Source: an uncultured Pelagimonas sp. (lineage in GTDB: Bacteria > Pseudomonadota > Alphaproteobacteria > Rhodobacterales > Rhodobacteraceae). From it: DNA of 64,000 bases. The notes beneath the pieces are model-generated. The model worked only from the letters and a program-made list of their open reading frames with translations. It had not been told where the DNA came from and made no database searches. The position numbers and the translations under genes were made by a program. The first letter of the stretch is position 1. Each line of letters opens with the position of its first letter. This document shows, in pieces, positions 46,365 through 54,564 of the stretch. Location of the stretch: the NCBI GenBank assembly GCA_947499735.1, contig CANMPP010000003.1:186001-250000 (forward strand), read 5' to 3'.

Positions 46365-47960
46365 ATGGCTCCCAAAGTTCTCGTATCCGACAAACTGTCA
46401 GAAACCGCAGTTCAGATTTTCCGTGATCGTGGCATCGATGTTGATTTCATGCCCGAGCTTGGCAAAGACAAAGAAAAACTGGCTGAGGTTATCGGTCAAT
46501 ATGATGGTCTGGCGATCCGCTCTGCGACCAAGGTCACACCGACGCTGTTGGAACATGCAACCAATCTGAAAGTTGTCGGTCGTGCTGGTATTGGTACTGA
46601 TAACGTTGATAAGGAAGCATCTTCCAAAAAAGGCGTGATTGTGATGAACACGCCATTTGGCAACATGATCACCACGGCTGAGCATGCGATTGCCATGATG
46701 TTTGCGGTTGCACGCCAAATCCCAGAAGCAAGCGAATCCACCCATGCCGGTAAATGGGAAAAGTCCAAGTTTATGGGCGTTGAGCTGACCGGCAAAACAC
46801 TGGGCGTTATTGGCGCGGGCAATATCGGTGGCATCGTTTGCGACCGTGCGCGCGGCCTGAAGATGAAAGTGGTTGCGTTCGATCCGTTCCTTTCTGAGGA
46901 AAAGGCGGAAAAGATGCAGGTCGAAAAGGTTGAGCTGGACGAATTGCTGAGCCGCGCAGATTTCATCACGCTGCACGTGCCTTTGACGGATGGCACGCGC
47001 AACATTTTGTCCGCCGACAATCTGGCGAAAACGAAAAAAGGCGTGCGTATTATCAACTGTGCCCGTGGTGGTCTGGTTGACGAAGCTGCCTTGGCTGAAT
47101 TGTTGAAATCTGGCCATGTGGCTGGTGCGGCGTTTGACGTGTTTGCCCAAGAGCCTGCAAAAGAAAACGCTCTGTTTAACCTGCCAAACGTTGTGTGCAC
47201 GCCGCATCTTGGCGCATCTACATCCGAGGCGCAGGAAAACGTGGCCCTGCAGGTTGCGGATCAAATGTCGAACTATCTGTTGACCGGTGCGGTTGAAAAC
47301 GCTCTGAACATGCCATCCGTGACCGCCGAAGAGGCCAAGGTCATGGGTCCATGGATCAAACTGTCGGATTATCTGGGGGCTTTTGCTGGCCAGATGTCTG
47401 CGGAACCGATCAAAGCGATCAATATCCTCTATGACGGTGTTGCAGCAGACATGAACCTTGAGGCGCTGAATTGCTCAGTCATCGCAGGTATCATGAAAAC
47501 AGCCAACCCTGATGTGAACATGGTCTCTGCACCCGTGATCGCAAAAGAGCGCGGCATTCAGATCTCAACAACCAATCAGGATAAATCGGGCGCGTTTGAC
47601 GGCTACGTTAAAGTGACGGTTGTTACCGAGACAATGGAACGCTCTGTTGCTGGCACTGTATTCAGCGATGGCAAGCCGCGCTTTATCCAGATCAAAGGGA
47701 TCAACATCGATGCCGAAGTGACCGAGCACATGCTGTATTCCACGAATGACGATGTGCCTGGTATCATTGGTAACTTGGGTACGATTTTGGGGGCAAGCAG
47801 CGTGAACATTGCGAACTTTACGCTGGGCCGTTCCGAAGTGGGCGGCGGTGCGATCGCTCTGTTGGCCGTTGACGGCGCCGTGCCGCAAAAAGTGCAAGAT
47901 GATCTGATGGCAACGGGTCTGTTCCGTCAGGTGAAACCGCTTGCTTTCGATATCGCGTAA
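46365..47960 (+). CDS. serA: D-3-phosphoglycerate dehydrogenase
   Basis: First step of serine synthesis, oxidising 3-phosphoglycerate with NAD. The 531-residue long-type enzyme has the catalytic D-2-hydroxyacid dehydrogenase domain with NAD motif TLGVIGAGNIGGIV (about 144-157), CARGGLVDEAALAELL, and the active His in VCTPHLGASTSEAQ. A central ASB domain (about 320-450) and a C-terminal ACT domain (about 455-531, VPGIIGNLGTILGASSVNIA) allow regulation. AGGAGG precedes the ATG. A very strong terminator follows. Confidence 0.97.
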   Translation: MAPKVLVSDKLSETAVQIFRDRGIDVDFMPELGKDKEKLAEVIGQYDGLAIRSATKVTPTLLEHATNLKVVGRAGIGTDNVDKEASSKKGVIVMNTPFGNMITTAEHAIAMMFAVARQIPEASESTHAGKWEKSKFMGVELTGKTLGVIGAGNIGGIVCDRARGLKMKVVAFDPFLSEEKAEKMQVEKVELDELLSRADFITLHVPLTDGTRNILSADNLAKTKKGVRIINCARGGLVDEAALAELLKSGHVAGAAFDVFAQEPAKENALFNLPNVVCTPHLGASTSEAQENVALQVADQMSNYLLTGAVENALNMPSVTAEEAKVMGPWIKLSDYLGAFAGQMSAEPIKAINILYDGVAADMNLEALNCSVIAGIMKTANPDVNMVSAPVIAKERGIQISTTNQDKSGAFDGYVKVTVVTETMERSVAGTVFSDGKPRFIQIKGINIDAEVTEHMLYSTNDDVPGIIGNLGTILGASSVNIANFTLGRSEVGGGAIALLAVDGAVPQKVQDDLMATGLFRQVKPLAFDIA

Positions 47961-47986
47961 ACCTTTACGCAATTGATGATGCTTAT

Positions 47987-48016
47987 AGCTCTCGCCCTAA
48001 GGGCGGGAGCTTTTTT
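47987..48016 (+). terminator. rho-independent terminator after serA
   Basis: An 11-base stem (AGCTCTCGCCC / GGGCGGGAGCT, one mismatch) with loop TAA, then T residues. Confidence 0.92.
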
Positions 48017-48075
48017 CGCCTTGCACCCTGTGCAGGATCAGGATTGAGTGGGACCACGTGAGACAGGAGACAGCT

Positions 48076-48669
48076 ATGCTCGACAGAATGATGAGTGATG
48101 ATACCGATAAGGATGAACCACAATCCGCAGGTCCAACTGCAGATAAGCTGTTTTTCCAAAGCCGCAGTGTGATTGTTGCTGGCGCGATTGATGACAAACT
48201 TGCACAACGTGTCACCGCGCAATTGCTGGCATTGGCCGAAGAAAGCGATGATCCGATCAACATGTTCATCTCATCACCCGGCGGTCACGTCGAAAGCGGT
48301 GATATGGTGCATGATATGATTGGCTTCATCAAACCAACCGTACGCACAATTGGCACGGGCTGGGTCGCATCGGCTGGCGCGCTGATTTATGTTGGTGCGA
48401 AAAAAGAAAACCGGTTCTGTCTGCCAAACACACGTTTCCTTCTGCATCAACCGTCAGGCGGTATTCGTGGTCAGGTAACGGATATGATGATTCAGGCGGA
48501 GCAGCTGAAAATCATGAAGGCCCGCTTCAATCAGTTGTTTGGTACAGCGACAGGTCAGACACCAGAGAAGATTGCAGAAGATACGATGCGTGATTTCTGG
48601 CTAACAGCGCAAGAAGCGATTGATTACGGCCTTGCAGGCCAGATCATCACCAGCGCGTCGGAACTGTAA
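48076..48669 (+). CDS. clpP: ClpP-like ATP-dependent protease proteolytic subunit
   Basis: A 197-residue serine peptidase of the ClpP fold. The triad is visible: Ser in VASAGALIYVGA, His in FLLHQPSGGIRGQ, and Asp in TMRDFWLTAQEAIDYGL. ISSPGGHVESGDMVHDMIGF is the oligomer/handle region. The start of the protein and the VASAGA box differ from canonical ClpP (QAASMGA), so this looks like the divergent ClpP paralogue often found in Rhodobacteraceae. The ATG at 48076 follows GGAGACAG. A terminator is downstream. Confidence 0.85.
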   Translation: MLDRMMSDDTDKDEPQSAGPTADKLFFQSRSVIVAGAIDDKLAQRVTAQLLALAEESDDPINMFISSPGGHVESGDMVHDMIGFIKPTVRTIGTGWVASAGALIYVGAKKENRFCLPNTRFLLHQPSGGIRGQVTDMMIQAEQLKIMKARFNQLFGTATGQTPEKIAEDTMRDFWLTAQEAIDYGLAGQIITSASEL

Positions 48670-48693
48670 AAACCGCCGCATACCCAGATTTAG

Positions 48694-48724
48694 AAAGCCG
48701 CGTTTTCAAAACGCGGCTTTTTGC
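48694..48724 (+). terminator. rho-independent terminator after clpP-like gene
   Basis: A 12-base perfect stem AAGCCGCGTTTT / AAAACGCGGCTT with a 1-base centre and extra A/T runs on both sides. It also serves the convergent lipoprotein gene. Confidence 0.88.
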
Positions 48725-48726
48725 TT

Positions 48727-49104
48727 TTAATATGTGATTGCAGTGCCTGTTGCTGTGCGAATGCCCCAGCTGGTCAGGCCAACGGTCACGTCACCGATAT
48801 CGGCGTAGATGATCGCATTTGCACCATGCTTGGCGGCTTCTTTCTTAAGCTCTAATTCGGCCTGTTCAACGCTTGGGTTTGGATGGAAGGCTGTCAATTT
48901 GTTGACGGTAACTTTGATCGGTTTCACGATCGTATACTCCGTACTGGGCGGCGTATCCAAAATGACCACATCTTCAGCCCGAATTGTCTGTATGGCTTGG
49001 TCGGTTGCCGAAGATATACCTGTCGTATAATTTCCGGAGCCTGAAAACTCACACCCGGCAACGGCGCCACATAGTAGTGAGCTAAAAAGAATTTTTTTGA
49101 ACAT
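48727..49104 (-). CDS. putative lipoprotein, YbjQ-like
   Basis: A 125-residue protein with a lipoprotein signal peptide MFKKILFSSLLCGAVAGC (lipobox AVAGC, Cys18). The mature part holds VVILDTPPSTEYTIVKPIKV and a later AELELKKEAAKHGANAIIYADIGDVT, similar to the small YbjQ/DUF74-like fold with conserved K-x-GANAI. It is anchored in the inner or outer membrane. There is no clear operon partner. Family assignment is by pattern only. Confidence 0.72.
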   Translation of the reverse strand: MFKKILFSSLLCGAVAGCEFSGSGNYTTGISSATDQAIQTIRAEDVVILDTPPSTEYTIVKPIKVTVNKLTAFHPNPSVEQAELELKKEAAKHGANAIIYADIGDVTVGLTSWGIRTATGTAITY

Positions 49105-49268
49105 TGAATTTCCTCTCAGGGGTATGGTTTGAAGTCGTGTGTTTTGAATGTCTTCCTCAGCAACTTTGGGTTGCTATGAAATTTGTATGTGCGATGTATT
49201 GCCAAATTGTTTCCTGCGTTGTGTTCGTTCAGATCGCCGTATAATCTTGGATACAAGTGGGCATTTAG

Positions 49269-50036
49269 ATGCCGAAACATAGCGACGGGCCGATTTCCAT
49301 GATCGAACATCCAATTGTTGCCATAGGCGATGTTCACGGCCAACTTGGGTTTTTGGAACAAGCATTGGAATGGATTGCCCAAGATGCAGATGCACAAGAT
49401 GCGGCAATTGTGTTTCTGGGCGATTACGTGGATCGCGGACTCGACAGCAAAGGGGTGATTGACGCGATCATGGATCTGCAGTTGATACGCGATGTCACCT
49501 GTCTGCGTGGCAATCACGAAGACGAAATGCTGCGTTTTCTCAATAGCGATCACGACCAAATGCCCAAAACCGATTGTGGTAAAATGTGGTTGTCCGATGG
49601 CGGTGGCGGTCGTCAGACATTGTTGTCCTATGGTGTGCATGGAAACACGGATCATGACTTTCGCGATCTACAGGTCCGAGCACGGGATGCTATTCCCGAC
49701 ACGCATCTCGATTTTCTTAGTCGTTTGCGGCACAGCTATGAAACGGATAGCTATTTCTTTGCCCATGCGGGCATACGGCCTGGAATTCCATTTTCGGAAC
49801 AAGACCCAGACGATCTGATTTGGATCCGGGACCCGTTTCTGTCGGCGACTGTCGATCACGGAAAAACAGTTATTCATGGCCACACTCCGATCAGTTTTCC
49901 GGCGTTTTATGGCAATCGTGTGAATTGTGATGGCGGAGCGGCTTTTGGACGTGCGGTTCACCCCATTCTTTTGCAAAATGGGACCAGTTTCGCATTGGGA
50001 CCAAATGGGCGCGTGGCGCTATCAAAACAGAGTTGA
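49269..50036 (+). CDS. PPP-family metallophosphoesterase (paralogue 1)
   Basis: A 255-residue metallophosphatase. The PPP motifs are in order: GDVHGQ (about 18-23), GDYVDRG (about 54-60), GNHEDE (about 86-91), and a later VIHGHTP (about 203-209). It resembles bacterial serine/threonine protein phosphatases or symmetrical diadenosine tetraphosphatase-like enzymes; substrate unclear. ATG 49299 (MIEHPIVAIGD) is an alternative start. It lies directly before a second, clearly related gene on the same strand. Confidence 0.82.
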   Translation: MPKHSDGPISMIEHPIVAIGDVHGQLGFLEQALEWIAQDADAQDAAIVFLGDYVDRGLDSKGVIDAIMDLQLIRDVTCLRGNHEDEMLRFLNSDHDQMPKTDCGKMWLSDGGGGRQTLLSYGVHGNTDHDFRDLQVRARDAIPDTHLDFLSRLRHSYETDSYFFAHAGIRPGIPFSEQDPDDLIWIRDPFLSATVDHGKTVIHGHTPISFPAFYGNRVNCDGGAAFGRAVHPILLQNGTSFALGPNGRVALSKQS

Positions 50037-50050
50037 GGACACCAATTACC

Positions 50051-50776
50051 ATGTCAGACTATCCAGTTATCGCCATTCCAGACGTTCACGGACAATTGGA
50101 TTTGCTCAACCAAGCATTTGATTGGATCGCCAAGGACGAGGCTGCGGATGCGCAGTTGGTGTTTCTCGGTGACTATGTTGATCGCGGGCCTGCCTGTAAG
50201 CAGGTGATCGATCTATTGCTTGACCTAAAGGCAAAACGCGATGACGTGACATGTCTGATGGGCAACCATGACAGTCTGATGATCACGTTTGCCGATGATC
50301 CTTTCCATATTCACCCATTGATCGAACGCCCTTTGCGTTGGCTGGATAAATCCTTGGGCGGTCGACCGACGCTTGCCAGTTATGGTGTTGATGTTTCAGA
50401 GGAACGCCCCTTTGAAGACATTGCCGCTGATGCAAGAGAGGCCGTGCCAGAGGCGCATTGGAATTTCTTGAAAGGGTTGGAGCGGATGTATGAGACAGAA
50501 AACCATGTTTTTGTTCATGCTGGTATTCGCCCGGGCGTGCCTTTTGACCAACAAGATCCTGAAGAACTGTATTGGATCCGTCCGGGTTTTTTGGATGATG
50601 AAACAATCCACCCAAAGATGGTTGTTCATGGCCATACGATCGTGAAATTCCCAACACGCTATGTCAATCGCATCAATTGTGATGCGGGGGCTGCGAAGGG
50701 TAAGACGCTGTATCCGGTTGTGTTGGACGGGGATGATGCATTTGCTCTGGGCCCAGATGGGCGGATCAAACTTTGA
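50051..50776 (+). CDS. PPP-family metallophosphoesterase (paralogue 2)
   Basis: A 241-residue metallophosphatase similar to its upstream neighbour: PDVHGQLDLLNQAFDWI, FLGDYVDRGPACKQVIDLL, MGNHDSLM, VHAGIRPGVPFDQQDPEELYWI and VVHGHTIVKFPTRYVNRI. All PPP metal motifs are present. The first motif is PDVHGQ instead of GDVHGQ, keeping the key Asp and His. The gene begins 15 bases after the first copy stops. The two are surely a tandem duplication. A strong bidirectional terminator follows, shared with rpmE. Confidence 0.85.
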   Translation: MSDYPVIAIPDVHGQLDLLNQAFDWIAKDEAADAQLVFLGDYVDRGPACKQVIDLLLDLKAKRDDVTCLMGNHDSLMITFADDPFHIHPLIERPLRWLDKSLGGRPTLASYGVDVSEERPFEDIAADAREAVPEAHWNFLKGLERMYETENHVFVHAGIRPGVPFDQQDPEELYWIRPGFLDDETIHPKMVVHGHTIVKFPTRYVNRINCDAGAAKGKTLYPVVLDGDDAFALGPDGRIKL

Positions 50777-50788
50777 ACCCATAACAAA

Positions 50789-50816
50789 AAACGCCGCTCT
50801 GAAAAGAGCGGCGTTT
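50789..50816. terminator. bidirectional terminator between phosphatase 2 and rpmE
   Basis: A perfect 12-base stem AAACGCCGCTCT / AGAGCGGCGTTT with loop GAAA, flanked by A-rich and T-rich sides, so it can terminate both converging transcripts. Confidence 0.92.
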
Positions 50817-50837
50817 CTATTTTCAGGTAAGGGGATC

Positions 50838-51059
50838 TTAGAAGCCCAGACCTTCGTATTTCTTTTTGAACTTGGATACGCGACCACCTTGGTCCATCAG
50901 GCGGGATGAACCACCGTTCCACGCTGGGTGCGCAGTTGGGTCGATTTCCAGTGACATTTGATCGCCTTCTTTGCCCCATGTTGTGCGGGTTTGGAAAACG
51001 GTACCGTCGGTCATTTTGATGTCGACGATGTGATATTCTGGGTGAATGCCTTTTTTCAT
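50838..51059 (-). CDS. rpmE: 50S ribosomal protein L31
   Basis: A 73-residue ribosomal protein: [20 protein letters not shown], then [20 protein letters not shown] and [10 protein letters not shown]. The zinc-binding cysteines of one L31 subtype are absent, so this is the zinc-free form. It lies 11 bases after rplS on the minus strand, forming a rplS-rpmE operon. It ends at the shared terminator near 50789-50816. Confidence 0.96.
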   Translation of the reverse strand: MKKGIHPEYHIVDIKMTDGTVFQTRTTWGKEGDQMSLEIDPTAHPAWNGGSSRLMDQGGRVSKFKKKYEGLGF

Positions 51060-51070
51060 CTCGACAATCC

Positions 51071-51457
51071 TTACGCGTCTGCGCCGGTTTTACGCGGCTT
51101 GTAGTTGGTAACTTCTGCGATACGCGCGGATTTACCACGACGGGAGCGCAGGTAGTACAGTTTCGCGCGGCGTACGCGGCCACGACGAACAACTTCGATT
51201 TTTTCGATGTTTGTGGAATATAGCGGGAATACACGCTCTACACCTTCACCGAAGGAAATTTTACGAACTGTGAAAGAACCCGCAATGCCTTTGCCGTTTT
51301 TACGGCTGATGCATACGCCTTCATAGTTCTGAACACGAGAGCGGGAGCCCTCGGTCACTTTGTAGCCAACGCGAATAGTGTCGCCAGCTTTAAAATCGGG
51401 GATGTCTTTCCCCAGCGCAGCGATTTGCTCCGCTTCGAGTGTTGCGATCAGATCCAT
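51071..51457 (-). CDS. rplS: 50S ribosomal protein L19
   Basis: A 128-residue L19: [80 protein letters not shown] and [16 protein letters not shown]. The start is at 51457 with AAAGGAGAAGG before it; the in-frame extension upstream is non-coding. rimM and trmD, usual partners, are not adjacent; the upstream neighbour is phnM with its own terminator at 51592-51623. The stretch between holds no other gene. Confidence 0.97.
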   Translation of the reverse strand: MDLIATLEAEQIAALGKDIPDFKAGDTIRVGYKVTEGSRSRVQNYEGVCISRKNGKGIAGSFTVRKISFGEGVERVFPLYSTNIEKIEVVRRGRVRRAKLYYLRSRRGKSARIAEVTNYKPRKTGADA

Positions 51458-51591
51458 ATGACCTTCTCCTTTATACAGCGCGGTTTGCCCACGGATGATG
51501 TCTGGCCAGAGCTTCCCGAGTGGGAAGAAAAACCAGCTTTTCTTTGTTTTGACTGAGATGCGGATCAAAAAAATCACCGCTCCCAAATTTC

Positions 51592-51623
51592 AAAAAAGGC
51601 CCCGAGTCGCCTCGATGCCTTTT
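51592..51623 (-). terminator. terminator downstream of phnM
   Basis: On the minus strand AAAAGGC pairs with GCCTTTT around an inner CGAG-GCGA-CTCG hairpin, followed by more T residues. It ends the phnM transcript before rplS. Confidence 0.72.
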
Positions 51624-51681
51624 CGATGCGCCTTCATAGGCGCGAAACCTCAATGGCGCAAGGGTTTTGTATCGGCGTTGG

Positions 51682-52827
51682 TTAGGTCAAAAACCGTGTA
51701 CCAACAGGGCCGGACATATGTGCGATTTGACCGTTGGCGATGGTTGCCACGATCCGTCGGGTTGCTGGATCCATCACAACAAAATCGGCACGCAGGCCGT
51801 CACGAATGGATCCACGATCCGCTAAACCCAGCAATTTGGCGGGACCAGATGACACCAAAGCCCATGCTTGTTCTTCGTCCAATAGGCCCTTTTCCACACA
51901 ACGCCATGCGGCACGGGCAGGAGAAGGGTAGTGGTAATCAGATGCCAGCGCATCACAACACCCTTCGGCGATCAGATCGCGCGCAGATGCGTTTCCGGCA
52001 TGGGATGCCCCGCGTACAACATTCGGTGCACCTAGAATAATTCCATCGCCCGCCGTTCGCGCGGCATTTGCCGCCGCGAGTGTTTCAGGGAATTCCGAAA
52101 TCTTGGCTCCGCGCGCGCGCCATGTTTCACGTTCCTGGGGCGTATTGTCATCATGGCTGCCCATACGAATGCCCTTTGCAGCCAATCGTGCGCACAGGGC
52201 GTCCATTGCGGCAGGCACATCCGCACTGCGATTGTGCAGGTCGGTCATCATACGAAAATGCTCTTCTGGATTGCGCTGGCTTTTTAGGGCCTGCCCGGTC
52301 AAGCGGGGTGGTTTGCGACCCTCGGACAGCCGCGCATGAGGCAGGTGATCGTTGAAGACGACGTAATCAATCGACCAATGATCTAACATCTGTTCCATTG
52401 CAAGAATGTCATCCAAGCAATGGGTTTCGAACCTCAATTGTTGACGCAAATCAATTGTGATGCTGTCTTTGACCGCTGCGATTGAGGCAAACACTTTGCC
52501 AGCAAAATCATGGCCGCGCATGCCACCTTCCCAGGACCAAAACTGGGCCAGAACGGCCGTGGTGATCCCTGCTGCCGCAATTTCGTCAGCAACTGCCACA
52601 ACCCCGGCTTCTCTTTCCCGTAATGCACCGCGCCTTGGGGCGAGATGGCGTTCGAACCCGTCGCCATGCAGATCTACAATTCCGGGCAATACATCATATC
52701 CAGACAGATCAATGACCCGCCCAACAGGGGCATCACAGATGACGCCACCTGAAAATGAAACGCTGCCACTATCCCAACCACCGGGCCGCATAATGCGGGC
52801 ACCTTGCAAGGTCAGTTCAATTGTCAT
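51682..52827 (-). CDS. phnM: PhnM-type alpha-D-ribose 1-methylphosphonate 5-triphosphate diphosphatase
   Basis: A 381-residue amidohydrolase-superfamily protein. It has the metal start [19 protein letters not shown] (about 46-64), where D-L-H-G-D is typical of PhnM, then [31 protein letters not shown] and [11 protein letters not shown]. PhnM removes pyrophosphate in the C-P lyase route of phosphonate use. No other phn gene is present nearby. The start at 52827 overlaps by 11 bases the end of the lipase-like gene, so the two are coupled. Confidence 0.88.
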   Translation of the reverse strand: MTIELTLQGARIMRPGGWDSGSVSFSGGVICDAPVGRVIDLSGYDVLPGIVDLHGDGFERHLAPRRGALREREAGVVAVADEIAAAGITTAVLAQFWSWEGGMRGHDFAGKVFASIAAVKDSITIDLRQQLRFETHCLDDILAMEQMLDHWSIDYVVFNDHLPHARLSEGRKPPRLTGQALKSQRNPEEHFRMMTDLHNRSADVPAAMDALCARLAAKGIRMGSHDDNTPQERETWRARGAKISEFPETLAAANAARTAGDGIILGAPNVVRGASHAGNASARDLIAEGCCDALASDYHYPSPARAAWRCVEKGLLDEEQAWALVSSGPAKLLGLADRGSIRDGLRADFVVMDPATRRIVATIANGQIAHMSGPVGTRFLT

Positions 52828-53572
52828 CACCTGTCTCCGGCCTGTCCACGAACAAGGCCGCCATCTCGCCCAAGGACGAACGCCAGTCAAGGGTCTGATC
52901 GAATTGGCCGGTTTCCAGAAAAGACCGTATTTGCGCAATCACGAGCGGCGCTTGCATCATAAATGTATGGGTGACGGGCAATTGAATGTGATCGCTCATG
53001 CCTTCTAGCCGTGTGGAAGGAACCGTGACCTTTCCATCATCTGCGCCGGGCAAGAGGGATGAAAAGAACGGGTTGAGCGATTGATTGCCCGCAATAATGC
53101 CGAGGGAAAAATCAGCCATCGGCAGCGTTGATGAAATGCCATTTGTCCCCAACTGCAAACCTGCGGGCCCGTTGATCCAGCCGAAAGGCGCCAGGCCTTC
53201 GAACTTATCAACCAGTTCACTCCCGTGATTTGGCGGCCCCAGCATGACCACATGGCCCAGATTTTTCGGTCGATGGCTGATAAACCAGTGACGTAATAGA
53301 ATGCCACCCATGGAATGGGTGACAAAATGGACCTGCCCATCTGAACAATCGGGAATAGCCGGCGTGATAAAGGCCTGCGCCAGTGTTTCAACGCTATCTG
53401 TGGTGGACGGGTAGTCGAACGAGACAACATCATAGCCGTCTTGTGTCAAAATAAGTTCAATCGCTGCCATTGACGTATCACTGCGCGCTAAACCATGGAT
53501 CAACACGACACAATCGGCCGCTTTTAGGGGCAGTGCCAGAAACCAAAACCATAAAACAAAACATAGTCGCAT
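52817..53572 (-). CDS. exported alpha/beta hydrolase (lipase-like)
   Basis: A 251-residue protein with a signal peptide ([19 protein letters not shown]). The mature part starts [17 protein letters not shown] with the oxyanion HG, and the nucleophile elbow is [16 protein letters not shown] (Ser in HSMGG). A late [12 protein letters not shown] offers the catalytic His. Members of this group act on lipids or esters in the periplasm or outside. It is coupled to phnM, a pairing with no clear metabolic logic. Confidence 0.8.
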   Translation of the reverse strand: MRLCFVLWFWFLALPLKAADCVVLIHGLARSDTSMAAIELILTQDGYDVVSFDYPSTTDSVETLAQAFITPAIPDCSDGQVHFVTHSMGGILLRHWFISHRPKNLGHVVMLGPPNHGSELVDKFEGLAPFGWINGPAGLQLGTNGISSTLPMADFSLGIIAGNQSLNPFFSSLLPGADDGKVTVPSTRLEGMSDHIQLPVTHTFMMQAPLVIAQIRSFLETGQFDQTLDWRSSLGEMAALFVDRPETGDDN

Positions 53573-53646
53573 GGTTGTGATCTATGCTTTGCAGGCATGT
53601 GAAACAATGGCGGTATTCATGACCTATTGAGGGCAGAATCCCGACA

Positions 53647-54513
53647 TCACGCTTGTGTTTTTTTGGCGTTATAGAGCGGCCAAAGGATGGATAAGGCGAT
53701 CCCGCCCAGAACGAATAGAGAGGCAAAAACAAAACGCAAAGTGAGGGCTTCGCCCAGGAAGGCCATTCCACCTGCCATTGCGATTATGGGTACGGTCAAT
53801 TGCGACACGGCCGCAACGGATGCACCAAGGCGGGGCAGAATTGCATACCATAAGGCATAGCCCAGACCCGAGGTGATCGCGCCGCTGAGAATACCAAGTA
53901 TTGCGCCGGTCTGTGATATGGCATTGCGATTGCCATCGGGCATAACGGCCAGCAAAACGATAAAGAGCACAGAGCAGATCACAAAATTGGCGGCACTTGC
54001 ACCAAAAGGTTCAGGCACGTCTCGTCCGATCAAAGAATAAAGGCCCCATCCGATCCCGCCTAAAACCATCAAGGCTGCGTGCGGTAAGCTGAGATGGAAA
54101 TCGCCAGACGGCCAGAGCAGCCACACAAGTCCAGAAAATGCTAAGGCTGCGCCGACCCAACGTACGAATGGCACGGGTTCCCTTAAAACCAAGGCACCGA
54201 CAAACATGGTCAGCTGGACAACGCCAAAAAGGATCAATGCCCCCAACCCAGCATCCAACGATTGATGGGCCAATGAAAAGCCGAGGATATAAAGACCCAA
54301 TCCCAATGTACCCCCAATACGCAAAGGGTCGCGAAATGGGATGCTCTTTTTCAGGATGAGGCACAGGATGCATAGAGCAACGGCACCACTGCTCAACCGG
54401 ATGACGGCCAACGTCATAGGATCCAGTCCCCCGACTGCCAAAGCGGCGCGGTTCAGAACGGAATTGGCCGCGAATGCGAACAGGGTGAGGATGGTCAGAA
54501 AAAACAAGCGCAT
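53647..54513 (-). CDS. EamA-family (DMT) transporter
   Basis: A 288-residue inner-membrane protein of ten helices, a duplicated EamA unit: MRLFFLTILTLFAFAANSVL, then GALVLREPVPFVRWVGAALAF (first EamA end), and VAAVSQLTVPIIAMAGGMAF in the second half. Members export amino acids, sugars or other metabolites. The start at 54513 is preferred since the first helix follows; ATG 54543 is possible. It runs in the same direction as smc and begins about 50 bases after the smc stop. Confidence 0.85.
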   Translation of the reverse strand: MRLFFLTILTLFAFAANSVLNRAALAVGGLDPMTLAVIRLSSGAVALCILCLILKKSIPFRDPLRIGGTLGLGLYILGFSLAHQSLDAGLGALILFGVVQLTMFVGALVLREPVPFVRWVGAALAFSGLVWLLWPSGDFHLSLPHAALMVLGGIGWGLYSLIGRDVPEPFGASAANFVICSVLFIVLLAVMPDGNRNAISQTGAILGILSGAITSGLGYALWYAILPRLGASVAAVSQLTVPIIAMAGGMAFLGEALTLRFVFASLFVLGGIALSILWPLYNAKKTQA

Positions 54514-54564
54514 AGGCCCCGTTACACGGGTTTTTCTCAACATACACCTGTCGGAAACGCACAT

